Shown here: piece after piece, positions 11,282 to 20,954 of the stretch
How the letters are laid out: each line of letters starts with the position of its first letter
How positions within the stretch are numbered: position 1 is the stretch's first letter
Assembly (NCBI GenBank): GCA_027886185.1
Contig: WOAB01000768.1
Coordinates: 620,001-684,000, forward strand
Origin: Rheum nobile
Taxonomy: Eukaryota > Streptophyta > Magnoliopsida > Caryophyllales > Polygonaceae
Length of the DNA stretch: 64,000 nucleotides
Reading direction: 5' to 3'
Made by a program: the position numbers and the translations under genes
The notes under the pieces: generated by a model
Told to the model about the DNA's origin: nothing
Seen by the model: the letters and a program-made list of their open reading frames with translations, nothing else
The model's database searches: none

Positions 11282-13170
11282 AAGATTTCAGCTCAATTGC
11301 CACGCCTCTTACGGAATTGACAAAGAAGAATGTCCCTTTCCAATGGGGGCCCAAGCAAGAGGAGGCGTTTCACACACTTAAGGCCAAGCTCACGCATGCT
11401 CATCTCCTAGTGCTACCAGATTTTTCAAGTACATTTGAGATTGAATGTGACGCTTCGGGAGTGGGGCTCGGAGGCGTGCTCATACAAGAAGGAAGGCCCA
11501 TTGCCTACTTTAGTGAGAAATTGAATGAAGCTGAGCTCAAGTATCCCACCTATGACAAAGAGCTTCTCTCTTTGGTAAGATGCCTCGAGGTATGGCAACA
11601 CTACCTCCTCCCTAAGGAATTTGTGATTCATTCTGACCATGAGGCTTTGAAATACCTCAAGGGTCAACATAAGTTGATGAAGCGCCACGCCAAATGGGTT
11701 GAATTCATTGAGTCTTTCCCTTATGTGATCAAACACAAGAAGGGAAAGGACAATGTTGTGGCGGACGCTTTGTCTCGAAGGTATGCCCTCATCACTTCTT
11801 TGGATGCTAGAATGTTGGGCTTTGCTTTCATTAAGGAACTATATGTCTTGGACGAGGATTTCAAAGACATATTTGAGGCATGTAGTTCTTTGGGAAGCAA
11901 AGATCAATATTATTTGCACGAGGGATACCTTATGAGGAAAGATAGATTGTGCATACCTAGTGGTTCAACTAGGAAATTGCTTGTGCAAGAAGCACATGGA
12001 GGTGGCCTCATGGGTCACTTCGGCGTTGCTAAGACGTTGCATGCCTTGAGGGAACATTTCTTCTGGCCGCATATGCTTAGGGACGTCGAACATTTGTGTG
12101 CTTCGTGTGCCACTTGTATTCAAGCAAAGTCCAAGATGAACCCTCATGGTTTGTACATGCCTTTGCCCATTCCCCAACAACCTTGGGAAGACCTATCCAT
12201 GGACTTTGTTTTGGGTCTTCCTAGGACCAAAAGGGGAAAGGATTCTATATTTGTAGTTGTGTGTTCGCTTGCGTGTCACAAAACCGATGATGCAACTAAT
12301 GTGGCTAATCTCTTCTTTGACTTTGTGGTTCGCTTGCATGGAATTCCAAAGTCCATAGTGTCGGATAGGGACGTCAACTTCCTTAGTCACTTTTGGAAAA
12401 CCTTGTGGGCCAAGTTGGGTACCAAGCTTCTCTACTCAACCACTTGCCACCCCCAAACTGATGGGCAAACGGAAGTGGTTAATAGGATGCTTGGCACCTT
12501 ACTTCGTGTTGTGCTTAAGACTAACCTCCACAGGTGGGAAGAGTGCCTCCGTTTCATAGAGTTTGCCTACAACCGCTCCACACATTCCGCCACCAAGAAG
12601 TCTCCTTTTGAAGTGGCCTATGGTAAGAACCCTACTACTCCTTTAGACCTTGTTGCTCACCCCATTGTTGCTTCTCTTAGCAAAAAAGGCCAGGAACTAG
12701 CAGAGTATGTCAAAAGGATGCATGAAGAAACTCGGAGGCAACTGGAGAAGCGCACGGCCCAATATGAGAAGCAAGCAAACAAAGGCCGCAAGGAGTTGAT
12801 TTTCGAGCCCGGTGACTTGGTGTGGGTGTACCTCCGTAAAGAAAGGTTTCCCCTACAACGAAACTCCAAGTTGAAGCCTAGGGCGGAAGGACCATTCCAA
12901 GTGCTCGAGCGGATTAACAACAATGCATACAAGATAGAGTTGCCGCCCACCTTTGGAGTGCATGACACCTTCAATGTGTCGGATTTGAAGCCCTACTTGG
13001 CGCAAGATGAGGAGGACACCCTAGCTGAAGATTCGTGGTCGAATCCTCTCCAAGAGGGGGAGGATGATGTGAATCCCTCACATCTTGAACCAAGCATGGA
13101 AGCCAAGCCATTGCCAACTCAAGATCCAGCACCAAAACGCATCACTCGGTCTAAGGCCAAGGAACTATAA
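11278..13170 (+). CDS. RNase H and integrase of the CRM-like element
   Basis: 630 codons. The RT-thumb/RNase H part has CDASGVGLGGVL (about 11446), the HSDHEALKYL block and VVADALSRR. Integrase has the HHCC zinc region (HFGVAKTLHALREHF then CASCATCIQAK) and the DDE core: Asp in MDFVLGLPRT (about 12201), Asp in SDRDVNF (about 12361) and Glu in QTEVVNRM (about 12472). Between the first two acidic residues the usual DRFSKMAHF-like stretch is replaced by CSLACHKTDD, a small deletion that probably kills activity. The C-terminus has the GDLVWVYLRKERFP region. The last 35 codons lie in the 3' LTR, ending RITRSKAKEL at TAA, where the 5' LTR has CAA. Confidence 0.92.
   Translation: MKDFSSIATPLTELTKKNVPFQWGPKQEEAFHTLKAKLTHAHLLVLPDFSSTFEIECDASGVGLGGVLIQEGRPIAYFSEKLNEAELKYPTYDKELLSLVRCLEVWQHYLLPKEFVIHSDHEALKYLKGQHKLMKRHAKWVEFIESFPYVIKHKKGKDNVVADALSRRYALITSLDARMLGFAFIKELYVLDEDFKDIFEACSSLGSKDQYYLHEGYLMRKDRLCIPSGSTRKLLVQEAHGGGLMGHFGVAKTLHALREHFFWPHMLRDVEHLCASCATCIQAKSKMNPHGLYMPLPIPQQPWEDLSMDFVLGLPRTKRGKDSIFVVVCSLACHKTDDATNVANLFFDFVVRLHGIPKSIVSDRDVNFLSHFWKTLWAKLGTKLLYSTTCHPQTDGQTEVVNRMLGTLLRVVLKTNLHRWEECLRFIEFAYNRSTHSATKKSPFEVAYGKNPTTPLDLVAHPIVASLSKKGQELAEYVKRMHEETRRQLEKRTAQYEKQANKGRKELIFEPGDLVWVYLRKERFPLQRNSKLKPRAEGPFQVLERINNNAYKIELPPTFGVHDTFNVSDLKPYLAQDEEDTLAEDSWSNPLQEGEDDVNPSHLEPSMEAKPLPTQDPAPKRITRSKAKEL
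13052..13064 (+). other. Polypurine tract of the CRM-like element
   Basis: AAGAGGGGGAGGA lies directly against the 3' LTR, the normal position of the plus-strand primer, and is also translated as part of the integrase C-terminus. Confidence 0.9.
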
Positions 13171-14095
13171 CAACTTCTCGACTTGGGCCTCCTCTCCACA
13201 CAACTTGGGGCCAAGCATGACAAAGGCCCATTTGTCATCTTGAAGGCCGAAGGAGGCCAGCCCAAACCAAGCCCATGAAGAAGCAACTTGGCCATGTGAA
13301 GCCGTGTGGAAATGGTGTGAATGCCGTGTGGAAATTTGAAGAGTTATGCATTTGGTGCATTCACCTAGTTGTCTTAAACACTTGCTTTCATTTTGCATTT
13401 AATCTTAGTCTTTTCCTATGCATCTAGTTCATGCATTCCAACCCTTGATATACATCTTGGGACGTGGAGAGTTGGATTTAATTGCCTTGCTTTTGCTTTC
13501 GGTTTTGGCTATATAAAGCCTTGTAATCCTTGATGTAAAACTCAACTTTTGATCAATCCAATTCACTCCTTTGAGAGCATTTGATCCAGAAGTTCACCCT
13601 TGGTTCATGAGTCATATTGAACCCTTATCTATCCCTCTTCCACCTTGGTGAGTCATATCCTTGGTTGAGCCCCACGGTTCTCTCTTGGTGGTGCGTCATA
13701 TCCACCTAGGGCAGCTGATATCCTCCACCACCACCACGCCTCACTCCAGACACCACCACCACTCAGTAACACCCCCATTGGGCCCTCCAAAGCCGCCATA
13801 TCCGCCACAGAAAGAACCACCCTCAAGAAGGCCGCCTTCCTTCTTGCCGCTTGCTCCCTTTGGCGACACCTTCCGCTACGGCAAGCCAATTCTCCCACCA
13901 CCGTCACAACCTGCTCCGACCACCACCACCACTCTCTTCCACTCCCATTGTGCCAACATATTGCCCCAGAACCGCCGTAGAAGTCGCCGCCCTCAAGGAG
14001 AACGCCGGTCCACTTCTTCACCTTCTCTGGTTGTCGTTGCCTCCAAATTGTGGATCAAACCTTGCACCGCTCCCAATCCGATCAAGGGTATATCA
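13065..14095 (+). repeat. 3' LTR of the CRM-like element
   Basis: 1031 bp, about 98% like 6456-7485 by eye. TATA box at 13509-13518. Its first 106 bp are coding (end of the polyprotein). Confidence 0.94.
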
Positions 14096-14100
14096 CCTAT

Positions 14101-16044
14101 ACACGTCCCAACTTCCCTCCCCTTAGATCTGAGAAGCCACCTGCCCCCTTTCCGGAGGCACTAAAGGAAAGGAGAGTCATTGATGACAAGGATCTATTCG
14201 ACACTTTCAGTAAGTGTGAGGTGAACATCCCACTCCTCAAGCTTGTCAAGAGTGTACCGAGGTATGCCAAGTTTCTAAAGGAGCTGTGCACTATAAAAAG
14301 AAACCAGAAGCTGAAGGGCAAGGAAAAAGTCAAGGTTAGCGAATGCGTATCTGCTGTATTCTAGAGGCGTATGCCAAAGAAATGCGGAGACCCAGGTATG
14401 TGGAGCATTCCTTGTATTATTGGAGACACTAAGTTTGAAAAAGCTATGTTTGATCTTGGTGCCTCCATTAATGTGTTACCCTATTCTCTCTATGAATCTC
14501 TTGGACTTGGACCTCTGCAGGAAACATGAATTGTAATTCAATTGGCTGATAGGTCTAGTGTCTACCCTAGGGGAGTAATAGAGGATGTCCTTGTTATGGT
14601 TGATAAATTGATATTCCCTGTAGATTTTTATGTCTTCGATATGGAAACAGATACGAAGGCAACTCCTATACTGTTAGGTAGGCCATTTTTAAAAATTGCT
14701 AAGACTAAACTTGATTTGCAAAGTGGGACACTTTCGATGGAATTTGACGGGGAGAAGGTGGAATATAACATTTATGAAGCCATGAAACACCCCGTTGAAG
14801 ACCATTCTCTATGCTCCATTGATGTGATCGATTCTATTGCACATGATGTCTTTGATATTTCTAGTCCTGATGAGTTGATGACCATCGTTGAAAATAATTT
14901 GGACTTGTCCTATGAGGAATACTCTTTACCCTCTAACATGAAGGAAGTCATCGCTCAGCTGGATGCCCATGGTAAGTACTCTGCAGATCCTTTGGGCGTT
15001 GGCCCCATTTTACTAAGCCCGAGCGAAAGGCTCATTCCTTCTATTGAACAGGCTCTCGAGATCGAATTGAAGCCGCTTCCAGACCATCTCAAGTACGCTT
15101 TTCTTGGAGCCAACGACACCCTGTCGGTCATTGTGTCTAGCAAGCTATCTGCGGACCAGGAATTGAAGCTATTAGGCGTGCTCAGGGAGCATAAAACCGC
15201 GATTGGATGGACCATTGCAGACATAAAAGGGATAAGTCCCTCAACTTGTATGCATCGGATTCTACTTGAAGACGGAGCTAGACCATCCAGGCAGCCACGG
15301 AGAAGGCTCAATCCTCCGATGATGGAAGTGGTGAAGAAAGAAGTGCTAAAACTCCTAAAGACTGATATGATCTTCCCTATTTCGGATAGCCAATGGGTAA
15401 GTCCAACCCAGGTGGTCCCTAAGAAAGGAGGTATTACTATAGTGGAGAATCAACAAGGAGAGTTAGTTCCCACCAGGACCACCACAGGATGGAGAGTATG
15501 CATCGATTACCGTAAGCTGAATGCGGTAACTTGGAAAGACCATTTCCCCCTGCCCTTTATTGATCAAATGCTAGAACGCCTTGCTAGGCGCCCCTACTAC
15601 TGTTTTCTCGACGGATACTCAGGATACTTCCAGGTGGCCATTGCGCTAGAAGACCAAAAGAAAACCACTTTTACATGTCCCTTTGGCACCTTTGTATACC
15701 GCATAATGCCATTCGGATTGTGTAACGCACCCGGTACATTTTAACGATGTATGGTTAGTATCTTCTCTAAATATGTTGAGAAATTCATTGAGGTATTTAT
15801 GGATGACTTTACAGTGCATGGGACTAGCTTTGATTCATGTTTAACCCATTTGGCCCTCGTACTCAAACGATGTGTTGATACCAATTTGGTTTTAAATTAT
15901 GAAAAGTGTCATTTTATGGTAGAACAGGGGATAGTACTGGGTCATATTGTCTCTGCTAGGGGTATTGAGGTCGATAAGGCGAAGATTGATGTAATTCAGT
16001 CTTTGCCTTATCCTACTAATGTGCGTGAAGTGCGGTCCTTTTAG
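14101..16044 (+). pseudogene. pol: Gag end, protease and reverse transcriptase of Athila element 1
   Basis: The frame continues the split gag linker (FPPLRSEKPPAPFPEAL) after the CCTAT duplication. Protease: MFDLGASINVLP at about 14449-14484 with the Asp-Leu-Gly active site usual in Athila, then ILLGRPFLKIAKTKLD. RT: GWTIADIKGISPS (leader), SQWVSPTQVVPKKGG, GWRVCIDYRKLN, FLDGYSGYFQV, MPFGLCNAPGTF, and the catalytic box FMDDF (about 15798), the Athila form of YxDD. Breaks: TAG 14362, TGA 14527 and TAA 15742, each explicable by a C-to-T change, and a stop at 16042 where one T is missing from a run, shifting the frame into RNase H. Confidence 0.93.
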
Positions 16045-16721
16045 GTCATGCAGGTTTCTATCGAAGATTTATCAAGGACTTCTCAAAAACCTCTTCACCC
16101 CTATGCGAACTACTGAAGAAGAAAGTGACCTACGCATTCACTGATGAGTGCAAGAAAGTGTTTGATTGCCTGAGAGAACGTCTGACAAGTGCACCTATCA
16201 TTCAGGCACCTGACTGGTCTCGCCCATTTGAGATCATGTGTGACGCCAGCGATTATACATTTGGAGCAGTTCTAGGACATAAAGTGGGACGGGCATCCCA
16301 TGTGATTCATTATGTCTCCATGACTCTGAATGGAGCCCAGAGGAACTACTCCACCACTGAGAAGGAAATGTTGGCGGTTGTCTTTGCCTTGGAAAAGTTC
16401 AGGCAATATCTTTTGGGAGTCAAGGTGATTATCTACACAGATCATCCTGCTCTTTGTTACCAGATGATGAAGAAAGAAGCAAATCCGAGACTAATCCGAT
16501 GGGTTCTCCTTCTCACTGAATTTGATGTGGAGATCCGTGATAAGAAGGGAGCAGAGAACCTAGTAGCAGATTACCTGAGTAGGCTCGTCCATGAGGAAGA
16601 TAAGCCCGGAGAACATAACCCCATTCATGTCACCTTCCCAGATGACACACTTTTTATAATCGAAGGAAGTTCAGAAAACAAACACCACCCCACGGTCCCC
16701 ACCACCGCTACCCGGCGGTAG
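16045..16721 (+). pseudogene. RNase H of Athila element 1
   Basis: RNase H removes the RNA strand during reverse transcription. In the shifted frame, RT connection sequence (FYRRFIKDFSKT) leads into VTYAFTDECKKVFD, then MCDASDYTFGAVLG with the first catalytic Asp (about 16240), STTEKEMLAVVFALEKFRQ with the Glu, YTDHPAL with the second Asp, and GAENLVADYLSR at the end. The main frame is open from 16125 to 16721. The last codons run into GC-rich palindromic repeats. Confidence 0.92.
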
Positions 16722-16780
16722 ATTTACGTAAGAACCAGGAAGGCCCACCGTGACCCGCAGCGATAGCACCGCCCCGCGGT
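16688..16780 (+). repeat. GC-rich palindromes between RNase H and integrase
   Basis: Decayed copies near 16702 and 16745 and a good copy, CACCGCCCCGCGGT, at 16767-16780. They interrupt an otherwise coding linker. Confidence 0.7.
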
Positions 16781-16840
16781 CACATCTCTGGAGTCACACT
16801 TTGCTCTGGAGACACCTTTGACCCTCCCTCTCACATAGCC

Positions 16841-18165
16841 ATGGACGTCTTCGGAATCCGTTCTTTCAGACCTTGGTATGAAGATATCGTCAACTATCTG
16901 GTTCGAGAGGAAATACCCCCAGATTACACCAGAGCTCAAAAGGCGAAGATACGGAGAGAAGCTCGCCACTATGTGTGGGATGATCCTTACCTGTGGAAGC
17001 ATTGTGTCGATCAGGTAGTGCACCGATGCCTCCCAGACAATGAGGTATAATCTGTCCTCAACTTTTGTCACTCTGAAGCATGTGGGGGTCATTTTGGAGC
17101 AAATAGGACTGCTAGGAAAGTATTGGAGGCAGGAGGCCACACATCTTTAGGGATGCTTACGCCTTCTGCAAATCCTGCGATCGATGCCAACGGGTTGGAA
17201 ACATCACCAGAAGGAATGAAATGCCGCAATCATCGTTAATCTTTTGTGAGATCTTTGATGTTTGGGGAATGGATTTTATGGGACCCTTCCCTAGCTCTCA
17301 TGGGAATCTATATATATTGCTTGCGGTGGACTACGTTCCCATGTGGGTGGAAGCGAAGGCCACCAGGACTGATGATTCTAAAGTTGTGGCAGGTTTTCTC
17401 AAGGAAAATATTTTCTCAAGATTTGTAATACCCAAAGCTTTAATTAGTGACAGGGGAACCCATTTCTGCAACAAGACGGTGACTGCCCTACTGAAGAAGT
17501 ATCACGTTACCCAGAGAATCTCTACGGCCTACCATCCTCAAACTAATGGGCAGGCCGAGAACTCCAACATAGTGATTAAATCTATACTGGAGAAGACAGT
17601 AGCAGCTAATCGGAGGGATTGGAGCACCAAGCTCAATGATGCGCTGTGGGCATACCGTACAGCTTTCAAGACTCCGATAGGAATGTCCCCTTTTCGGTTG
17701 GTATTTGGAAAAGCTTGCCACCTCCCCGTAGAGCTCGAGCATAAAGCGTGGTGGGCAATAAAGAAATGCAACATGCAACTGGATGAAGTGGGGGATTTCC
17801 GTAAGCTACAGCTGCAAGAACTGGAGGAATTACGCCTTGAAGCCTATGAGAACTCTGTTAACTACAAGGCGAAGACCAAGCAGTGGCATGACAAGCATAT
17901 TCTGCGAAAGGATTTTAAGCCAGGAGATAAGGTCCTCCTATTTCAATCCCGGCTCAAGCTCTTTACTGGGAAACTAAGGTCCAAATGGACGGGTCCTTAT
18001 GAAGTTGTTGAAGTTCACCCCCATGGTGCCATCGGACTGACAAACCCCAAGACAGGCAACATCTTCAAAGTGAATGGCCACCGGCTGAAACCCTATTACG
18101 AAGGCTTCGATCCAACCCATGTTGATGCAATAAGTTTCGAAAGCCCTGAAGCTGAAACAGGGTGA
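16841..18165 (+). pseudogene. Integrase of Athila element 1
   Basis: The N-terminal part (16841-17050) ends at TAA in the PDNEV motif, then the zinc region follows with HSEACGGHFGANRTARKVL; a deletion of about 8 bp near 17134 shifts the frame before CKSCDRCQRVGN. The DDE core is in the frame open from 17221: Asp in MDFMGPFPSS (17271), Asp in SDRGTHF (about 17446) and Glu in GQAENSN (about 17557). The C-terminal domain includes FKPGDKVLLFQSRL, KLRSKWTGPYEV and VNGHRLKPYYE. Integrase inserts the cDNA; the DDE residues are intact, but the N-terminal breaks make it inactive. Confidence 0.93.
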
Positions 18166-18175
18166 GCCACATCCT

Positions 18176-18224
18176 ACGTCGAGCCAACGACGTTAACCAA
18201 GGCGTTGTCCGGGAGGCAACCCGG
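18176..18224 (+). other. Two hairpins just after pol (element 1)
   Basis: ACGTCG-AGCCAA-CGACGT (18176-18193) is a perfect 6-bp hairpin. CCGGG-AGGCAA-CCCGG (18209-18224) is a perfect 5-bp hairpin. They begin about 11 bases after the integrase stop. Elements 2 and 3 have equivalents with different, still paired, stem bases. Confidence 0.65.
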
Positions 18225-19076
18225 GTTAGTTATTTGATATTTCCTTTTCATTAGATTATTTTCGTAGTTTATTTTTGTTTTGTTTCGTCCACCTGTTACT
18301 CACATTTCAGGTACGAAAGTAAATCCGAGAAGAAACGTAGTACCCAGCTCGTTCCACCGCCCCGCGGTGGAAGTCTGGTATGATTTCCAAAAAAAAAAAA
18401 AAAAAAAACAAGAAATGAAGGGCCCCGAAAAAACCTTAAATGGGTGAGTAATATTTTTTATTTCTTGAGTTGGATACGAAGGATTTGACGGTTTCAATTG
18501 GATCGCCCCGCGGTCCGGTACCTACTTCATACTTTTACACTTATCACCCCATAAACTCTCCCGCCAAACCCTAATCCCTTTTTTTTTCGTTCCCTCCCCC
18601 GTCTCTCTCTCTGCCGCACCCCCCCCCCCCCCATTCCAAGATCTCCACACCTTAACCCAAAGCTTTACTCGCCCCAATCTCCCTTGTTCCTAGCCTTGGT
18701 AGTGGCAACCTTTAACCCATCTTTGATCTTCTCTACCCAAACCTCCCTTTGTAACGATTTCCGAACTTCCCCGTGATGGTTAGTAGTTGGGGGGTGACAT
18801 TTTGATCTGGTGGAGTGATCGGTGCAATTTGGGTGTTCTTCCGGTTGTTCGGTGGTGATAGAGGAGGAATCGAAAAGTCTCGCCGCCTCGCGCAGATCGG
18901 ATTTTGAATTTGGAGAAGAAGGTGAACAGTCGCCGCCCCGCGTCCACTCTGCCGCGGCCCGGCCACTATGCTCAGTAATCATCACCGCCTCGCGGTGGCC
19001 CTCATATTCTTTCTTCAGCGGTTTGTAAGTCTTCCTTGCCTAGTTCTTTTGATTCAAGAGCCTATTTCCTTATACA
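18225..19076 (+). other. Spacer between pol and ORF-1-type gene (element 1)
   Basis: About 850 bp without a coding signal. It holds GC palindromes at 18355-18369, 18503-18515 (part) and 18983-18997, a run of A near 18391, a run of 16 C near 18617, and a weak CATAAACTC TATA-like box near 18550. Pyrimidine-rich sequence precedes the ATG at 19077, as in a 5' untranslated leader. Confidence 0.6.
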
Positions 19077-20306
19077 ATGTCGAGAGCTAGGAAGGTTGGG
19101 ATGACCGAGGAGGAGTGTAGGGTGTACGTTGTGGTATCAGCGAGACACGTACAGCCGACTCGTTTCTTTGATAGGGGAACGCTTGCTGAATTGGGTTTGC
19201 TAGAAATGACTCAACAATGTCTGGACATGATGGGATTGGGGGGCTTCTTGGACAAATGCGCCCCCGCGTTCCCTGAACTCTGCTACCAGTTTATAGCCAC
19301 TTTGTCTCGAAACCACACGCGACGAATCATTGATGGTAGGGGTCAGAAACTCCTATCGGGAATCACCTTCAAATATGAGGGTCGGAGTTATGGTATTCCT
19401 ATAGAGGAAATTCGGGAGCGGCTGGGTGTGTCGAAACCAGCTACTGAGAAGTGGAGGCAGGGTCCCGACAAGGCAGACATTAAGGAATTCTGGACCACCG
19501 CAACGGGAACGGCTGAATATCAAAAGAGGAAGGAGATTTGTAACAAGATTGTCCACCCCTGTTTCCGCTTGGTCTACACTGTGTTGCTTCAGACTTTTTG
19601 TGGGTGTATGGAGGAGAGAAAGGTTTCTCTAAAGCACCTTGGTCTTTTCTCCCCAATGATTGATCATTTGGATGAGGTGACCCCTGGATGGGTGGTCATA
19701 TGGCTGCATGAGCTGAAGCAGATTCGCGAGGGCGCCGCACGAGACATTCTTCAGGGTGGACTGATCACCTTGGTTGCTGCGGCCAGGATTTCGATGGACA
19801 ACAATCCTCAGCCGCTCTTGCCTATTCGCTACGACATTCCATATCTGTGACGGTGTGGTATGCTGACCATATCTCAGGGGCAGTATCTGTGGTGCTCCTA
19901 CAGAGGTCACCTGTTGCGCCTCCCTCGTCCTTTGGCCTACCCGCGAGATTTCACAGGCTAGTACATCCCATCTGATGCTGAAATTATTCCCTCCGACGAT
20001 GAGGCTGATCCGCCGGCTGCTATTCCCATGTTTATGGATGTCGATCCCCCTGCTTCTAACGTTGCCTCCACATCTGCATCGCCTTCTGAGTTTTCTTGGG
20101 ATGAGATGTTCATCCGTTTTGATGCCTTCACGCTGCATCAGGAGGCTGCGAACGAGGCGACGATGGCTCGGCTGCGGACTTTACAGGATGACATTTCACG
20201 CGACATCACGGACCAGCTGAGTGCAGCTGAGGCCTTCATGCAAGAGCAATACTTTAGGCGGCATCCACCTCCACCGAGCTTTCCACCGTATCCACCTTTC
20301 CAGTGA
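19077..20306 (+). pseudogene. Athila ORF-1-type protein (the env-position gene) of element 1
   Basis: ATG at 19077 opens MSRARKVGMTEEECRVY. One frame runs to 20306 (about 409 codons), broken only by TGA near 19848 and TAG near 19959. Features: RFFDRGTLAELGL, LGGFLDKCAP, a central HPCFRLVYTVLLQTF segment and a C-terminal acidic then coiled-coil-like region ending in a proline-rich tail (HPPPPSFPPYPPFQ). It matches, in content and position, the protein downstream of pol in Athila elements (Arabidopsis retrotransposon ORF-1 family) and is homologous to 43600-44976. I see no clear transmembrane span or signal peptide, so an envelope role is unproven. Confidence 0.82.
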
Positions 20307-20954
20307 GTCTTTGTTCTTTTCTCCCTATTTTGTTTTGTTTTCGTCTTTCCATTGAGGACAATGTGTGTTTCCAGTGTGGGGAGGGATTTCGACTCACTGT
20401 TTATCATAGCTAGTGTACAGATTTTATTCTTGCATTTCATTTTTCAAAAAAAAAAAAAAAGCCAAACATATTTGAAAAGGCAATCAAAATCCTGGGATGA
20501 GCCAAAAACCCGCAAGGGCGGCTCAGGTAAAATGCAGGTAGTCCGACTGGTATAGACCAGGGCAAAAGTGGACTGGAGTGATGTGAGCACATGTGAGACG
20601 TCTAGTAAAATGAAATGAGTGGCTTGGTGAAAACCCGAAAGGGCACCTCGGCAAGATGAGCGAAAAAGAAGAAGAGTGATTCTAGGATTTCTCTCTACCT
20701 ATTGGCGAGGCGTCATAAGAAGAGGTGGTATAAGGAGTTCGGGTAGGTCACTTTGGAGAAATAAGAAGCTAGACAGGAGTTAGGAATAAATTCATCTCGC
20801 ATTATGTGTTTTGGTTGTCTGAGGCTGATTGCTGTGCTGTTGTAGTCATTGGTATCATCTGTTGTCACACTTCCTGAGGCCTTGATATTTGATGAGTGGA
20901 GTATGATTGATTTGATTTACTCGGGACGAGTAATGGTCTGAGTGTGGGGATATT
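20307..20954 (+). other. 3' untranslated module of Athila element 1
   Basis: A first polypurine-like tract, GTGTGGGGAGGGA, follows the conserved GAGGACAATG at about 20353. Hairpin H1 is at 20499-20524 (GAGCC/GGCTC around CCC-GCAA-GGG), H3 at 20547-20560 (CTGG/CCAG) and H2 at 20626-20647 (GGTG/CACC around CCC-GAAA-GGG). The final tract GAGTGTGGGGATAT abuts the 3' LTR. The layout is kept in elements 2 and 3 with compensating changes. Confidence 0.7.

Larger units (their letters stand above)
6456..14095 (+). mobile_element. Complete Ty3/gypsy chromovirus, probably CRM-like, nested in Athila gag
   Basis: 7640 bp, ends TGATGTGAATCC... and ...GTATATCA, target duplication CCTAT (6451-6455 and 14096-14100). 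The primer site is tRNA-iMet type. One gag-pol frame is present in gypsy order, with integrase last. The polyprotein frame runs on into the 3' LTR, and the C-terminus has the RITRSKAKEL motif. The RT/integrase wording, iMet primer and LTR overlap fit the CRM clade, but I see no clear chromodomain and did not build a tree. LTRs differ at about 20 positions by eye (near 2%), so the insertion is fairly young. Gag is frameshifted twice, and RT-RNase H and integrase each carry a small deletion. Confidence 0.94.

Noticed and set aside
19077..20306. Calling the ORF-1-type gene a viral envelope protein
   Set aside because: No signal peptide, transmembrane span or cleavage site is visible; only the position after pol supports the idea.
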